Shown: positions 19,717-31,438, counted from the first letter of the stretch. The stretch is DNA of 64,000 bases from Kordiimonas sp. SCSIO 12603 (GCF_024398035.1 NZ_CP073748.1:2331520-2395519); one strand, 5' to 3'. The notes: generated from the sequence alone by a model not told the origin. A program made the numbers and translations.

Positions 19717-19765
19717 TAAATCCTGTTTAGATCATTTCACTTGATCTAAAGCGAAGGAGTAAAAA

Positions 19766-21979
19766 ATGGCGGATGGTGACATCAAGCATACTGAAAATTC
19801 AGCGAAAGCTGTACCATCAGCTATGAGCCGTGAGGAAATTAGCGCTTATGTTAAATCTCTGCCTAAGCATGAAAGATACCTGAACCGCGAACTAAGCTGG
19901 CTCATGTTCAATATTCGTGTGCTTGAGGAAGCTGAAAACCCTAGGCACCCACTTCTTGAACGGCTTAGATTTCTTTCTATTTCAGGTAATAACCTTGATG
20001 AATTCTATATGGTGCGCGTGGCGGGCCTTCGTGGGCAGGCCGATGCTGGTGTTGATGTAACATCAGATGATGGCCTAACACCGCAGCAGCAACTTCAGCA
20101 GATCAATGAGCTTGCCGACAAGCTTATGGCGAAGCAACAGGAAGTTTGGGCAAGTCTGCGGGTTGAAATGCGAGCGCATGAGATTTCGTTGCTCTCAAAA
20201 GAAGAAATTACAGACGAAGACAGGAACTGGGTGGAAACCTATTTCCTCGAAAATGTATTTCCTGTTCTTACCCCAATTGCTGTTGATCCTGCGCATCCGT
20301 TCCCGTTTATTCCAAACCTTGGCTTCACCATGGCCCTATCACTTGTTCGCGAGAGCGATAATAAGGAAATGGTGGCGTTGTTACCTGTACCGCAGCATGT
20401 GAAGCGGTTTGTAAGGTTACCTGGCGGAGAAGGAATTCGGTTCGCTTCCCTTGAATTGATTTTAGAACTCTTTCTGGGGCAATTGTTCCCTGGATACAGG
20501 GTTCTTGGAAACGGCGTATTCCGTGTTCTTCGGGATAGCGATCTGGATATAGAGGAAGAAGCTGAGGATCTCGTTCGGTTGTTTGAAACAGCGCTTAAAC
20601 GCAGGCGACGCGGTCGTGTTATCAGGCTGAAGATTGATGCTGCAATGCCAGAAGAACTCCGGTCGTTGGTAATCTCTCGGTTAGATGCAACGGAAGGTGC
20701 AGTTGTTGTCGTTGACGGTATTTTAGGCATTAATGAAACTTCTCAGCTGATTGTTGATGATAAGCCAGAGCTCAAGTTTAAACCTTATATTCCGCGTTAT
20801 CCGGAACGTGTGCGGGACTTTGGTGGTGATATTTTCAAAGCTATCAAAGCGAAGGACTTTGTTGTTCATCACCCATATGAATCTTTTGATGTTGTTCACG
20901 CATTCCTTAGACAAGCGGCAAGGGACCCTGATGTCGTAGCTATCAAGCAAACTCTTTACCGGGCCGGTTCTCAGTCACTTATCATTGCAGCTCTTATAGA
21001 AGCCGCAGAAGCAGGAAAGCAGGTTACAGCGGTTGTTGAGCTTAAGGCTAGGTTTGATGAAGAACAGAACATCAAGTGGGCCCGAGATTTAGAGCGTGCA
21101 GGTGTGCACGTAGTTTTCGGTTTCATCGATCTTAAGACGCACGCCAAAATATCAATGGTTGTGCGTCGTGAAGGTAGCAAACTAAGGAGCTATATGCACT
21201 TTGGTACCGGTAATTATCATCCAATTACAGCTAAGATCTACACTGATTTATCCTATTTCACGGCTGATCCGGTGCTTGCACAGGATACCACCAAGATGTT
21301 TAATTTCCTGACTGGTTACGTAGAGCCTACAGACCTTCAAAAGCTGGTGTTATCGCCCTTCAATATCAGAAAACACCTTATTGAGCTCATTGATAACGAG
21401 ATTGAAATCGCGCGGTCTGGGGGTAAAGGGGCAATTTGGATCAAATTAAATTCACTATTGGACCCAAAGATTATCGATAAACTCTATGAAGCGTCTATGA
21501 ATGGTGTGGAGATAGATTGTATCGTAAGAGGAATTTGCACGTTAAGGCCTGGAATTAAGGGGTTGAGCGAGAATATCCGTGTACGCTCAATTGTGGGCCG
21601 TTTTCTTGAGCATGCCCGTATCTGCTGTTTTGGGAACGGTCATGGACTTCCTTCCAGACAAGCTAAGGTCTTTATCTCCAGTGCGGATTGGATGCCTAGA
21701 AACTTTAATCGGCGTGTTGAAACACTTGTCCCGATCGAAAACCCAACTGTCCATGATCAGATTATGGGGCAGGTTATGGCTGCTAATCTTAAGGATAACG
21801 CGCAATCCTGGACTATGTTACCAGATGGTGATTTCGAACGTAATAAAGTGGAAGAGGGCGAGGAACAGTTTATTGCCCACCACTATTTCATGACGAACGC
21901 TTCGCTTTCTGGGCGTGGTAAAGCTCTGGATGAAGGTACTGAAATTCAACCGCTCATTCAGTATGACTATGAAGAGTAA
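19766..21979 (+). CDS. ppk1: Polyphosphate kinase 1
   Basis: PPK1 builds long polyphosphate chains from ATP at the membrane-associated side of the cytoplasm. The 737-residue protein shows all expected parts: N-terminal helical domain with [10 protein letters not shown], head domain, and two phospholipase-D-like C-terminal domains. The phospho-accepting His is in [10 protein letters not shown] and the second essential His in RFLEHARI. It starts 50 bp after hda behind a GAAGGAG site and is 9 bp from ppx, so synthesis and breakdown of polyphosphate are encoded together. Confidence 0.97.
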   Translation: MADGDIKHTENSAKAVPSAMSREEISAYVKSLPKHERYLNRELSWLMFNIRVLEEAENPRHPLLERLRFLSISGNNLDEFYMVRVAGLRGQADAGVDVTSDDGLTPQQQLQQINELADKLMAKQQEVWASLRVEMRAHEISLLSKEEITDEDRNWVETYFLENVFPVLTPIAVDPAHPFPFIPNLGFTMALSLVRESDNKEMVALLPVPQHVKRFVRLPGGEGIRFASLELILELFLGQLFPGYRVLGNGVFRVLRDSDLDIEEEAEDLVRLFETALKRRRRGRVIRLKIDAAMPEELRSLVISRLDATEGAVVVVDGILGINETSQLIVDDKPELKFKPYIPRYPERVRDFGGDIFKAIKAKDFVVHHPYESFDVVHAFLRQAARDPDVVAIKQTLYRAGSQSLIIAALIEAAEAGKQVTAVVELKARFDEEQNIKWARDLERAGVHVVFGFIDLKTHAKISMVVRREGSKLRSYMHFGTGNYHPITAKIYTDLSYFTADPVLAQDTTKMFNFLTGYVEPTDLQKLVLSPFNIRKHLIELIDNEIEIARSGGKGAIWIKLNSLLDPKIIDKLYEASMNGVEIDCIVRGICTLRPGIKGLSENIRVRSIVGRFLEHARICCFGNGHGLPSRQAKVFISSADWMPRNFNRRVETLVPIENPTVHDQIMGQVMAANLKDNAQSWTMLPDGDFERNKVEEGEEQFIAHHYFMTNASLSGRGKALDEGTEIQPLIQYDYEE

Positions 21980-21988
21980 CGAGACTGT

Positions 21989-23485
21989 ATGTTCGCATTT
22001 GAAGCCGATATTAAAGATTATGTAGCTGTTATTGATATTGGGTCGAACTCTGTTCGGCTGGTAGTTTTCTCTGGCGAAAAACGGGTGCCTGACACCATCT
22101 TTAATGAAAAAGTTATGGTTGGATTGGGCGGAGAGGTCGGCTCCACCGGACGTATGGGAAAGAATGCAGTTCTCCATGCTCTTTCAACGCTAAGGCGTTT
22201 TAAGGCTCTGTGCGAACAAATGAGTATTCGAACTATCCGTACTGTTGCTACCGCAGCGGTGAGGGACGCTGAAAACGGTGAAGAATTTGTTGTACAGGTT
22301 AAGGAAGAATGCGGCCTTCAGATTGAAATTATTGATGGTAATGAAGAAGCTAGATTAGCGGCTCTAGGTGTTTTGTCGGGCGATCCTGATGCCTATGGTA
22401 TTACAGGTGATCTTGGTGGTGGCTCGCTTGAACTGGCGCAAGTTAAAAACGGTAAAGTCGGAGAAACTATTAGCCTGCCAATAGGACCTCTGCGCTTAAT
22501 CAGTATGTTTGGATATAAACGTAATAAAATCCGCAAATACTTGCGAGAAACATTCGCGAACATCGGGTGGCTGGATGAGCGTAGCAGGCAAAACCTTTAT
22601 ATTGTTGGTGGTGCCTGGCGGAACATTGCCCGCATGATGATGATGGAAAAGGCAGAGCCTCTTCCTATCCTTCATGGCTATTACTCCAAACGGAAAGAAT
22701 GCAAGGCTTACTGTAAGCGCATAAGTAAGCTGAACCCACGAGATATCCCGTTTGGCAGCGTGATTCCCACACGTCGACGAGAGATACTGCCTATTGCAGC
22801 GATCATTTTGGTAGAATTGGTGGAAGCGATGCAGGCCAAGAATGTGGTTTCTACATCATATGGTCTTCGTGAAGGATTGATTTTTGATCATTTGAATGCA
22901 GAAAGACGGCAAGATGATCCATTCCTGTTCGTTTGCAATGCTATTGCGATGGAGAGAAACCGATTTGCCGAGCACTCAGACGTAATTTATGAATGGACAC
23001 GGCCACTATTCAGTGGAAAAGCACAAAAGAAAATTGCCCGCGAACGCTTACACAAAGCAATTTGTCTTTTAAGTGATATTGCTTGGCGAGGCCATCCTGA
23101 TTTTAGAGCGGAGAAAGCTGTAGAAGCGGTATTGCACGGTAACTTTGTAGGGGTTGGGCATAAAGAACGCACATATATTGCTGTTGCCCTCAACCAAGCC
23201 TACGGTGCGTCTGTTGATGAGATACATATATCCAGAATGCTTCCGTTGTTAACGATTTCAGAAATACAGGAAGCGCGATTAATGGGATCAGCGCTAAGGC
23301 TGGCTCAGCGTTTGTCAGGTGGTGCGGTGAAGGCGCTTGAAGTAAGCTCTCTTAAGGTGTCTAAAAGTAAGTTAAAGCTTGATGTGCCTGCCTCATATAG
23401 AGATATCGCAAATGATATTGTGGAACGTAGACTAAGGCAGCTCGCGCAATTTATCGGCAGAAAACCTGAAATTGAATATGTATAG
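21989..23485 (+). CDS. ppx: Exopolyphosphatase (Ppx/GppA family)
   Basis: Ppx removes terminal phosphates from polyphosphate and may also act on pppGpp. The 498-residue protein has the ASKHA-type phosphate loops VIDIGSNSVRL (about residues 11-21) and TGDLGGGSLEL, then the extra C-terminal helical (HD-like) domain typical of Ppx from alphaproteobacteria. It follows ppk1 by 9 bp with ATG start. It converges on rnd, 17 bp away. Confidence 0.95.
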   Translation: MFAFEADIKDYVAVIDIGSNSVRLVVFSGEKRVPDTIFNEKVMVGLGGEVGSTGRMGKNAVLHALSTLRRFKALCEQMSIRTIRTVATAAVRDAENGEEFVVQVKEECGLQIEIIDGNEEARLAALGVLSGDPDAYGITGDLGGGSLELAQVKNGKVGETISLPIGPLRLISMFGYKRNKIRKYLRETFANIGWLDERSRQNLYIVGGAWRNIARMMMMEKAEPLPILHGYYSKRKECKAYCKRISKLNPRDIPFGSVIPTRRREILPIAAIILVELVEAMQAKNVVSTSYGLREGLIFDHLNAERRQDDPFLFVCNAIAMERNRFAEHSDVIYEWTRPLFSGKAQKKIARERLHKAICLLSDIAWRGHPDFRAEKAVEAVLHGNFVGVGHKERTYIAVALNQAYGASVDEIHISRMLPLLTISEIQEARLMGSALRLAQRLSGGAVKALEVSSLKVSKSKLKLDVPASYRDIANDIVERRLRQLAQFIGRKPEIEYV

Positions 23486-23493
23486 ACAGAACC

Positions 23494-23515
23494 TGAGGAA
23501 GATTATTCTTCCTCA
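23494..23515. terminator. Hairpin between convergent ppx and rnd
   Basis: A perfect 9-base inverted repeat (23494-23502 and 23507-23515, loop TTAT) spans the last codons of rnd and the ppx-rnd gap. It could stop both convergent transcripts, but neither side has a clear T-run. Confidence 0.4.
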
Positions 23516-24660
23516 AGTTCCACAACTTCTATTTCACCTTTGCGTGCAGTAAGAGCAAGGTCACCGTTCATAAGCTTAAGAGCGTCATCACCAAATATCT
23601 CTTTCCGCCAGCCAGTAAGCGCCCGGATATCTGTTTTCTGAGGCATAGCAGCCCATTCTTCGATTTCCTGCGAGCTCGCGATCATACGGCTTGCTACTTT
23701 CGCTTCTTGGCATTTGATCTTAAGAAGAACCTTTAAAAGATCAGCCATTGGCGGTGTTGCTGGACGAGGTTTAGCCCTTGCAATGTGTGGCAGGTCTTCC
23801 TCTGGAATGTTGAGACCTTCTTCAAGGGCTTCAAAAAGCGCCTTACCAGCCTTGGAGCGACTAAACCCTTTTGGAACGCCGCGAATTTTATCAAGACCTT
23901 CGATCTCCTTGGGAGGATGGGCAGCAATTTCAAAAAGCGTTTCATCTTTAGCAACACGGTTACGTGGCATATCGCGCTCTTGCGCTTGTGATTCACGCCA
24001 TGTTGCCAATTGTTGCAGAATGCCTAGGAAACGAGGTTTGTTAGTGCGAACTTTTAGGCGCTTCCAAGCGTCTTTGGGGTTAATCAGATAAAGGCTAGGC
24101 TCACGCAGTGGAGCGGTCTCTTCTTCAACCCAGCTTTCGCGGTTCGTCTGTTCAAGCTCTTCCTGAAGCTTACGGTAAATCGTACGTAGGTGCGTAACAT
24201 CACCAAGAGCATAAGAAAGTTGCTTGTTCGTAAGCGGGCGCTTTGACCAATCCGTGTAACGTGCTGATTTATCTAGTTGAGCCTTTGTGATTTTAGTTAC
24301 GAGCGTTTCATAACCAACCGAATCGCCGAAGCCGCATACCATTGCTGCAATCTGGGTATCGAAAATCGGGGCAGGGAGCTTACCCATAGCCAGATAAAAG
24401 ATTTCCATATCCTGACGGCAGGCGTGCATCACTTTCAGCACTTTTTCATCTGCGAATAAATCCCAAAGCGGTGTTAGATCAATGTCTTCCGCCAAGGGAT
24501 CGATGCAGTGTGCTTCATTATCATCCGCAACCTGAATTAGGCAAAGCTTTGGAAAATAAGTGTTGTCGCGCAGAAACTCGGTATCAACAGTTACAAAGTC
24601 GGCTTTACTCAAACGTTCACAAAGAGATTTTAGTTCTTCTGTATTTATTATGGGCTTCAT
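23503..24660 (-). CDS. rnd: Ribonuclease D
   Basis: RNase D is a 3'-5' exoribonuclease that trims tRNA and other structured RNA 3' ends. The 385-residue protein has the DEDD nuclease domain with VDTEFLRDNTYFPKL (first Asp and Glu), MHACRQDMEIFY, and the DEDDy Tyr segment QLSYALGDVTHL, then an HRDC domain (about 210-290). The start at 24660 has GGAAA at good spacing; an in-frame ATG at 24687 has none, so I prefer the shorter form. The C-terminus is acidic. Confidence 0.94.
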   Translation of the reverse strand: MKPIINTEELKSLCERLSKADFVTVDTEFLRDNTYFPKLCLIQVADDNEAHCIDPLAEDIDLTPLWDLFADEKVLKVMHACRQDMEIFYLAMGKLPAPIFDTQIAAMVCGFGDSVGYETLVTKITKAQLDKSARYTDWSKRPLTNKQLSYALGDVTHLRTIYRKLQEELEQTNRESWVEEETAPLREPSLYLINPKDAWKRLKVRTNKPRFLGILQQLATWRESQAQERDMPRNRVAKDETLFEIAAHPPKEIEGLDKIRGVPKGFSRSKAGKALFEALEEGLNIPEEDLPHIARAKPRPATPPMADLLKVLLKIKCQEAKVASRMIASSQEIEEWAAMPQKTDIRALTGWRKEIFGDDALKLMNGDLALTARKGEIEVVELEEE

Positions 24661-24839
24661 GCCAGTTTCCGTTATTGTTTGAAGCATCTAATACACAGGA
24701 AATAGGCAATCGTCACGCTTTCTGTTCATATATTGTATACCGGGCTTGACAATTTCGTCTAATCATGCGCTTTTCCGGCCCAAATATAGATGATATTTGT
24801 GCTCTATTGCACATAGTTAAATTGGAAACGTAGGACATC

Positions 24840-26627
24840 ATGCACGCATTTCGTTCGCACACTTGTAACGATCTTCGCCAAGCAAACGTTGGCGATACAG
24901 TACGCCTCTCTGGCTGGGTACACCGTAAACGTGACCACGGCGGTCTTCTTTTTATCGACCTTCGCGATAATTATGGCCTAACTCAGCTGGTGTTTGATGT
25001 AGACAGCGCATGCTTTAAAGATGCAGAAGCTGTTCGCGCTGAAAGCGTTATCCGTATTGATGGTCGTGTGAAAGCCCGTACTCCTGAAACAGTAAATGCT
25101 GAACTCCCAACTGGTGAAGTTGAGATTTACGTTGATGAGATGGAAGTTCTTTCTGCTGCTGGCGATCTGCCAATGCCTGTGTTTGGCGATGTAGAATATC
25201 CGGAAGATGTACGCCTTAAGTACCGCTTCCTTGATCTGCGCCGTGACCGTTTGCACAACAATATCATTTTGCGTGCTCAGGTTATCTCTGAACTACGCCG
25301 TTTGATGACAGAGCAGGGCTTTAACGAGTTCCAGACGCCGATCCTTACGGCTTCAAGCCCTGAAGGCGCGCGTGATTTCCTTGTGCCGGCTCGCCAGCAT
25401 CCTGGAAAATTCTATGCACTTCCGCAGGCGCCGCAGCAGTTCAAACAGCTTCTGATGGTTTCTGGTTTTGACCGCTATTTCCAGATTGCTCCTTGTTTCC
25501 GTGATGAGGATGCACGTGCTGACCGTAGCCCGGGCGAATTCTATCAACTTGATATTGAAATGAGTTTCGTTACTCAGGATGATGTATTCAACGCGATTGA
25601 GCCTGTACTTGAAGAAGTGTTCAAGAAGTTCTCTGATAAGAAAACGACACCGGCACCGTTCCCACGGATTCCGTTTAAAGAATCTATGTTGAAGTACGGT
25701 AACGATAAGCCAGACCTTCGTAACCCGATTGAAATTCAGGATGTGACTGAAATCTTCCGTGGTTCAGGATTTGGTATTTTCGCACGTATGATTGAAGAAG
25801 GTGCGATTGTTCGCGCTATCCCAGCACCGGGAGCAGGTCTTAAATCTCGTAAGTTCTTTGACAGCACCAATGACTGGTCGAAGAAAGAAGGTTATGCAGG
25901 CCTTGGTTACATCAACATCAAAGAAGGTGTACCTGGTGGTCCAATCGCTAAAAACCTTGGTGAAGAGAAAACGAAAGAACTTATTGATGCACTTGGCCTA
26001 GGCCCGAACGACGGTGTGTTCTTTGCGTGCGATAAAGAAGCTGGCGCTGCCAAGCTCGCTGGTGTCGCTCGTACGAAGGTTGGTGAAGATCTAGACCTTA
26101 TCCCTGATGATGAGTTCAAATTCTGCTGGATCGTTGATTACCCAATGTTCGAGTATGACGAAGATAACAAGAAGATTGACTTCTCTCACAACCCATTCTC
26201 TATGCCTCAAGGTGGTATGGAAGCACTTGAGACACAAGATCCACTTGAGATCCTTGCGTACCAGTATGATATTGTTGTGAACGGTGTAGAGCTATCTTCC
26301 GGCGCTATTCGTAACCACCGCCCGGACATCATGGTTAAAGCCTTCGGCATGGCTGGTTACAGTGAAGAAGTTGTTGAACAAGAATTTGGTGGCATGCTCA
26401 ATGCGTTCAAATATGGTGCCCCTCCGCACGGCGGTTTGGCACCAGGTGTTGACCGTATGGTTATGCTGCTGGCTGATGAGCCAAACATCCGCGAAGTTAT
26501 CGTCTTCCCAATGAACCAAAAAGCGGAAGATTTGATGATGAACGCACCAAGCACTGTGGAGCCAAAGCAGCTCCGCGAGCTTTACATTCGGACGGTTGAG
26601 CCTCCGAAAAAAGAAACGAGCGAATAA
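24840..26627 (+). CDS. aspS: Aspartate-tRNA ligase
   Basis: Class IIb synthetase that charges tRNA-Asp. The 595 residues are laid out as in bacterial AspRS: an OB-fold anticodon domain (about 1-105, with [11 protein letters not shown]), catalytic core with motif 2 ([15 protein letters not shown]), the bacterial insertion domain (about 280-420), and motif 3 ([12 protein letters not shown]). Whether it also charges tRNA-Asn cannot be told from this window because no asnS or gatCAB is present. An isolated gene with its own terminator. Confidence 0.97.
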   Translation: MHAFRSHTCNDLRQANVGDTVRLSGWVHRKRDHGGLLFIDLRDNYGLTQLVFDVDSACFKDAEAVRAESVIRIDGRVKARTPETVNAELPTGEVEIYVDEMEVLSAAGDLPMPVFGDVEYPEDVRLKYRFLDLRRDRLHNNIILRAQVISELRRLMTEQGFNEFQTPILTASSPEGARDFLVPARQHPGKFYALPQAPQQFKQLLMVSGFDRYFQIAPCFRDEDARADRSPGEFYQLDIEMSFVTQDDVFNAIEPVLEEVFKKFSDKKTTPAPFPRIPFKESMLKYGNDKPDLRNPIEIQDVTEIFRGSGFGIFARMIEEGAIVRAIPAPGAGLKSRKFFDSTNDWSKKEGYAGLGYINIKEGVPGGPIAKNLGEEKTKELIDALGLGPNDGVFFACDKEAGAAKLAGVARTKVGEDLDLIPDDEFKFCWIVDYPMFEYDEDNKKIDFSHNPFSMPQGGMEALETQDPLEILAYQYDIVVNGVELSSGAIRNHRPDIMVKAFGMAGYSEEVVEQEFGGMLNAFKYGAPPHGGLAPGVDRMVMLLADEPNIREVIVFPMNQKAEDLMMNAPSTVEPKQLRELYIRTVEPPKKETSE

Positions 26628-26634
26628 GTGTGAG

Positions 26635-26658
26635 CGGGGTCCAGAGCGGCCCCGTTTT
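26635..26658 (+). terminator. Rho-independent terminator of aspS
   Basis: A 7-bp GC-rich stem (CGGGGTC with GGCCCCG, one G-U pair, six-base loop) followed by TTTT, 8 bp after the aspS stop. Confidence 0.85.
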
Positions 26659-26705
26659 GCCATTTAGTTCCCGACAACTCACCACTAGTGAAGTGAGACC
26701 TATAT

Positions 26706-28253
26706 ATGAATGATAAAATTCTTATTCTCGATTTCGGTTCTCAGGTAACTCAGCTTATTGCACGACGTGTGCGTGAAGCAGGTGTTTACTGTGAGATCGT
26801 TCCTTTCAACCAAGCTGATGATGTTCTTGATACATTTGGCGCTGCCGGCGTTATCCTATCTGGTGGTCCAGCTAGTGTAACGCACTCAGACACTCCCCGC
26901 GCTCCTGAACGTCTGTTTGAAATGGGTATTCCAGTAATGGGTATTTGCTACGGCCAGCAAACAATGGTGGCACAGCTCGGCGGTAATGTAACTACGTCTG
27001 ACCACCAGGAATTTGGTCGTGCGTTTGTAGATATCGCTGAAGACTGTGCGCTTTTTGACGGCGTTTGGGCTAAGGGCGAGCGCGAACAGGTTTGGATGAG
27101 CCATGGTGATCATGTTGATGCTCTTCCAGAGGGTTTCAGTGCTGTTGCTACAAGTGAGGGCGCGCCATATGCAGCGATCGCAAATGAAGAGAAGCGTTTC
27201 TATGCTGTGCAGTTCCACCCAGAAGTGGTGCATACACCGCACGGTGCAGAATTGCTTAAAAATTTCGTAACGAAGATTTGCGGTTGTTCTGGTGAATGGA
27301 CCATGGCTAGTTTCCGAGAAACCAAAATTCAGGAAATTCGCGAACAGGTTGGCGTCAAGCGTGTAATCTGCGGGCTTTCAGGTGGCGTGGACAGTAGCGT
27401 TGTAGCGGTTCTTATTCATGAAGCGATCGGTGATCAACTTACATGTGTGTACGTAGATCATGGTTTGATGCGGGCAGGCGAAAGTGAACAGGTGGTTAGC
27501 TTGTTCCGTGAGCACTATAACATTAATCTAGTGCATGTGGATGCTTCTGATCTGTTCCTTGGTGAACTTGCTGGTGTTACAGACCCTGAAGTGAAGCGTA
27601 AGACCATTGGAAAACTCTTCATTGATGTGTTTGAAGAAGAAGCTAAGAAGGTGGGCGGCGCTGATTTCCTTGCCCAGGGTACGCTTTATCCTGATGTGAT
27701 CGAATCCGTTTCCTTCATTGGCGGCCCTTCCGTAACTATTAAATCACATCATAATGTGGGTGGTCTGCCTGAGCGTATGAACATGGGCCTTGTTGAGCCA
27801 CTTCGCGAACTCTTTAAGGATGAAGTGCGAGATCTTGGCCGTGAACTTGGCCTTCACGATGATTTTGTGAGCCGTCACCCATTCCCTGGTCCTGGCCTTG
27901 CTATCCGTATTCCTGGCGAAATTACCCGTGAGAAAGCTGATATTCTCCGTAAAGCAGACGCGATTTATCTTGAAGAAATTCGCAATGCTGGCCTCTACGA
28001 TAGTATTTGGCAGGCATTTGCAGTTTTACTGCCTGTTAAAACTGTGGGCGTTATGGGCGATGCACGTACATACGATCACGTTTGTGCCATTCGCGCGGTG
28101 AATTCTACAGACGGCATGACAGCTGACTACTATCCTTTCCCACATGATTTCCTTGGCCGTGTGGCTACCCGTATTATTAATGAAGTACGCGGCATCAACC
28201 GCGTGGTTTATGATATTACTTCGAAACCTCCGGGAACGATTGAGTGGGAATAA
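26706..28253 (+). CDS. guaA: GMP synthase (glutamine-hydrolysing)
   Basis: GuaA aminates XMP to GMP. The 515-residue protein joins a class I glutamine amidotransferase domain (nucleophile Cys in MGICYGQQ, His/Glu in [12 protein letters not shown]) to an ATP pyrophosphatase domain (P-loop-like GLSGGVDSS at about residue 225) and the C-terminal dimerisation domain ending KPPGTIEWE. All catalytic parts are intact. guaB is not adjacent. A hairpin terminator follows. Confidence 0.98.
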   Translation: MNDKILILDFGSQVTQLIARRVREAGVYCEIVPFNQADDVLDTFGAAGVILSGGPASVTHSDTPRAPERLFEMGIPVMGICYGQQTMVAQLGGNVTTSDHQEFGRAFVDIAEDCALFDGVWAKGEREQVWMSHGDHVDALPEGFSAVATSEGAPYAAIANEEKRFYAVQFHPEVVHTPHGAELLKNFVTKICGCSGEWTMASFRETKIQEIREQVGVKRVICGLSGGVDSSVVAVLIHEAIGDQLTCVYVDHGLMRAGESEQVVSLFREHYNINLVHVDASDLFLGELAGVTDPEVKRKTIGKLFIDVFEEEAKKVGGADFLAQGTLYPDVIESVSFIGGPSVTIKSHHNVGGLPERMNMGLVEPLRELFKDEVRDLGRELGLHDDFVSRHPFPGPGLAIRIPGEITREKADILRKADAIYLEEIRNAGLYDSIWQAFAVLLPVKTVGVMGDARTYDHVCAIRAVNSTDGMTADYYPFPHDFLGRVATRIINEVRGINRVVYDITSKPPGTIEWE

Positions 28254-28278
28254 ATCTCACATTGTGAACAGTTAATTG

Positions 28279-28316
28279 ATAGGGCATTGGATTTTTAAAT
28301 CTGATGCCCTATGTTT
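28279..28316 (+). terminator. Probable terminator of guaA
   Basis: A long hairpin with outer arms ATAGGGCAT (28279-28287) and ATGCCCTAT (28304-28312), with further inner pairing around GATTT/AAATC, followed by GTTT. It also argues against a panB start upstream of 28340. Confidence 0.7.
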
Positions 28317-28355
28317 CTGCGCAAACCATATGTGTGGGAAAAGGGTATGTACGGT

Positions 28356-29207
28356 ATGTCTACGACGAGTAAAGCACCAACGATTGATGCGCGCCCGAAG
28401 CGCCAGGCTACAGCTAAAAACATTGCTGCAATGAAAGGTGGTACACCAATTGTTTGCCTAACGGCATACATCACCCCAATGGCAGCACGCCTTGATAAAC
28501 ACTGCGACCTGCTTTTGGTTGGGGATAGTGTTGGAATGGTACTTTACGGTATGGACAGCACACTTGGTGTCGATCTTGATACAATGATCCGCCATGGTCG
28601 CGCAGTATGCCGGGGGGCGAAACAGGCCCTTGTAGTAATTGATCTACCATTTGGAACCTATGAAGAATCAAAAGAGTTGGCTTTTAGAAACTCTGCTCGT
28701 GCGCTATCGGAAACTGGAGCTGGTGCAGTCAAACTTGAAGGCGGCGTGGAAATGGCTGAGACGGTAGAGTTTCTGGTTAAGCGCGGCATTCCTGTTCTTG
28801 GACACGTTGGTTTGATGCCGCAATCGGTGCATACGAATGGTGGCTACGGTGCCCGCGGCCGTGATGTAGATGAATGGCAGCCAATCATTGATGACGCGAT
28901 TGCTATCGCCAACGCTGGTGCTTTTGCCGTTGTTTTGGAAGGGGTGGCTGAGCCGTTAGCTCGCAAAATTACAGAAACTGTATCGTGCCCGGTTATTGGT
29001 ATTGGCGCATCTAGCGAATGTGATGGCCAGATTCTCGTGACGGAAGATATGCTTGGATTGTTTGCCATTAACCCTAAGTTTGTGAAGCGCTATATGGAGC
29101 TCGGTCAAAGCATTGAAGGTGCTATTGAGGCCTATGCCGATGAGGTTAGAAGCCGTGATTTTCCTAGTGATGACCATACCTACAAGATGCGGGGCTCCAA
29201 TAGTTAA
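28356..29207 (+). CDS. panB: 3-methyl-2-oxobutanoate hydroxymethyltransferase PanB
   Basis: PanB makes ketopantoate from 2-oxoisovalerate and methylene-tetrahydrofolate, the first committed step to pantothenate and CoA. The 283-residue TIM-barrel protein shows [14 protein letters not shown] with the metal-binding Asp, the VKLEGG segment and [17 protein letters not shown] choose the ATG at 28356 with AAAAGGG ten bases upstream; longer in-frame starts at 28311 or 28347 run into the guaA terminator. panC and panD are not nearby. Confidence 0.95.
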   Translation: MSTTSKAPTIDARPKRQATAKNIAAMKGGTPIVCLTAYITPMAARLDKHCDLLLVGDSVGMVLYGMDSTLGVDLDTMIRHGRAVCRGAKQALVVIDLPFGTYEESKELAFRNSARALSETGAGAVKLEGGVEMAETVEFLVKRGIPVLGHVGLMPQSVHTNGGYGARGRDVDEWQPIIDDAIAIANAGAFAVVLEGVAEPLARKITETVSCPVIGIGASSECDGQILVTEDMLGLFAINPKFVKRYMELGQSIEGAIEAYADEVRSRDFPSDDHTYKMRGSNS

Positions 29208-29365
29208 GGCGTTGCCGAACTTTTACCATAATTAGTTGGTGTCTTCGGGTTTGCTTCTGGCGAAAGCTTTCGCTATGGTAGCCCAAATTTTTGGCCATTA
29301 GAGCCTATTTGATGAATTTAGAGCATGAAGCCTGTTCTTCATGACAACTGTTTTAGGAGTTTCGT

Positions 29366-30058
29366 GTGTCGGACATTAATCCTGATCTTGCAGCACAAGA
29401 GGTTGATGAGGACCTGCGCCGTGACCAATTGAATGCGCTTTGGAAAGCCTATGGCAAATATTTAGTGGGCGCAGCTGTCGGAGTTGTGCTCGTAGTTGCT
29501 GGCACTGAAGTATACAAAGCTCAGAAGCAGTCCGCGCAGGAAGAAAATTCTTCCAAGTTTGGCGCAGTTATAGAACAGGTAGAAGCGAACAAAGCTAATG
29601 CTGTTGCTTTATGGGAAGGTGCTGAAAGTGGTCTTTCTGATGGTTATTCGGCTCTAGCAGAGTTTCGTTTGGCGACAGCCGCTATCGAGGCGGGTGATTT
29701 TGACAAAGCAATCGCTACACTGGACGCTGCTGCTACTAGTTCCGCTATTGATACTGCACTTCAACAATTAGCACAGCTTCGAGCGGCGCTTATTGTTGCT
29801 GAACACAAGGGTGATCTTGACAACGCTCGAGGACGTTTATCTGTGCTCGCAGTGAAGGACAAGCCTTGGTATTATACTGCAACTGAACAGCTTGCTTATA
29901 TTGATTTACAGCAAAATAAAACAGAGGAAGCACTATCTCGTTTTAATATGCTTGTGGATGACACTGCCACGCCGCAATCTATTAGCGCACGTGCACGTCA
30001 GTTCAGAGATATGCTATCTGCACAAGCTGAAGAAGGAGTTAGCAATGACAACAGCTAA
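29366..30058 (+). CDS. YfgM-like TPR membrane protein
   Basis: A 230-residue protein with a cytoplasmic N-terminus, one membrane helix (about residues 30-50, GAAVGVVLVVAGTEV) and a periplasmic TPR-like helical domain. This matches YfgM, which in E. coli works beside SecYEG and periplasmic chaperones. The GTG start is preceded by TTTAGGAG. It overlaps bamB by 14 bp and precedes der, the same YfgM-BamB-Der order as E. coli, which supports the assignment and links it to outer-membrane protein biogenesis. Confidence 0.88.
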   Translation: MSDINPDLAAQEVDEDLRRDQLNALWKAYGKYLVGAAVGVVLVVAGTEVYKAQKQSAQEENSSKFGAVIEQVEANKANAVALWEGAESGLSDGYSALAEFRLATAAIEAGDFDKAIATLDAAATSSAIDTALQQLAQLRAALIVAEHKGDLDNARGRLSVLAVKDKPWYYTATEQLAYIDLQQNKTEEALSRFNMLVDDTATPQSISARARQFRDMLSAQAEEGVSNDNS

Positions 30059-31388
30059 ACTCCTTTCGAAAACGTTGAAAGTTGGTCTGTTAGGAGCTAC
30101 CGCTCTTACTATAGCTGCATGTAGCAGCAGCAAAAAACAGCAGAAATACGATGACGAAGGTCGGGAACGTATTTCAATTTTGACTGGTTCACAGGGTATT
30201 GCGGTTGATTCAACCATTTCAACACTACCTATCGTGCTTCCGAGACCATATCGTAACCAGAATTGGGCTCAGGCAGGCGGCAATGCTCAGCATATTACTC
30301 AGCATCTAGAACTAGGTGATAATCTTTCAAAAGCATGGTCAACTAGTATTGGTCGCGGCAATGAGAAATATGAACGCTTAGTATCTGGCCCCGTTGCTGG
30401 TAATGGATTAGTTTTTGCAGTTGATATTAAAAGTCAGGTGACTGCTGTTTCATTGGCTTCTGGTTCAACTGCTTGGTCAGTGGATTTATCTACTGATGAA
30501 GAACGTAGTAAAGTTGGGTTTGGCGGCGGTGCAGCCCTTTTTGGCGATACTCTGTATGTTACGTCGGGATATGGTTTTCTGGTAGCACTTGATGCGTCTA
30601 CGGGTCGTGAAAAATGGCGTTACAGTGGTGCTGTTCCTTTCAGGGGGGCTCCAACCGCCGCTGAAAATCGTGTATTTGCAGTTACACATGATAACCAGAT
30701 GCTTGCTTTCGATACCGAGAATGGCGAGCTGCTTTGGGATCAGGTAGGTATTTCGGAAAATGCTGGTATGCTGGGTGCTGCGAGCCCTGCATATGATGGC
30801 ACTACATTTGTAGCGGCGCTCTCTTCAGGTGAATTGATAGCGATGCTTGGTAGTAATGGCCGTATTCTATGGCAGGATGCTCTATCTAGCTCCCGTCGTC
30901 TTACACCACTTGCTACACTTTCCGATATTGATGGCCATCCCGTTATTGATCGCGGTCGCGTATATGCTGTTAGCCACGCTGGCCGTATGGTAGCTATTGA
31001 TATGCGTACTGGAGAGCGTTCCTGGGAAGCTGATGTTGCAGGTGTGAATACACCAACAATTGCTGGCCGCTTCGGATTTGTAACGACGATCGACGGTCAA
31101 GTTGCTTGTGTTTCTCTTGATGATGGTCGTGTTCGTTGGGTAACCCAGCTTCAACGCTTTACTAATCAAGATAAGCGCCGTGGCTTGATCCGTTGGAATG
31201 GCCCTGTGTTAGCAGGTGATCGACTATTGGTTACGAGTACACACGGTTTTGCGCTTTCTGTTTCCCCTTATACTGGTGAAGTGTTAAGCGGTATTGAGAT
31301 GGATACGGGCTCAAGCACAGAGCCAATTGTTGTTGACGGAACATTCATTGTTTTGACCGATGATGGCGAATTAATCGCATATAGATAA
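30045..31388 (+). CDS. bamB: Outer-membrane assembly lipoprotein BamB
   Basis: BamB is the beta-propeller lipoprotein of the BAM complex that helps feed barrel proteins to BamA. The 447-residue precursor has a lipobox LTIAAC at its signal-peptide end, so it should be acylated and sent to the outer membrane. Repeated PQQ-like blades are visible (for example GSTAWSVDLS, TGREKWRYSG, NGELLWDQV, TGERSWEADV, DGRVRWVTQL). The ATG at 30045 has an ideal AGGAG site and lies inside the end of the YfgM-like gene. Earlier in-frame ATGs give a leader without signal features and are rejected. Confidence 0.94.
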   Translation: MTTAKLLSKTLKVGLLGATALTIAACSSSKKQQKYDDEGRERISILTGSQGIAVDSTISTLPIVLPRPYRNQNWAQAGGNAQHITQHLELGDNLSKAWSTSIGRGNEKYERLVSGPVAGNGLVFAVDIKSQVTAVSLASGSTAWSVDLSTDEERSKVGFGGGAALFGDTLYVTSGYGFLVALDASTGREKWRYSGAVPFRGAPTAAENRVFAVTHDNQMLAFDTENGELLWDQVGISENAGMLGAASPAYDGTTFVAALSSGELIAMLGSNGRILWQDALSSSRRLTPLATLSDIDGHPVIDRGRVYAVSHAGRMVAIDMRTGERSWEADVAGVNTPTIAGRFGFVTTIDGQVACVSLDDGRVRWVTQLQRFTNQDKRRGLIRWNGPVLAGDRLLVTSTHGFALSVSPYTGEVLSGIEMDTGSSTEPIVVDGTFIVLTDDGELIAYR

Positions 31389-31438
31389 TATAAAGCCGCC
31401 AGTATTTATGCTGGTGCTTACCCTAACAGGTGAATGAG

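Noticed and set aside
24746-24751. TTGACA upstream of aspS as a promoter
   Set aside because: No acceptable -10 hexamer at 15-19 bases on the plus strand, so I could not call a promoter.
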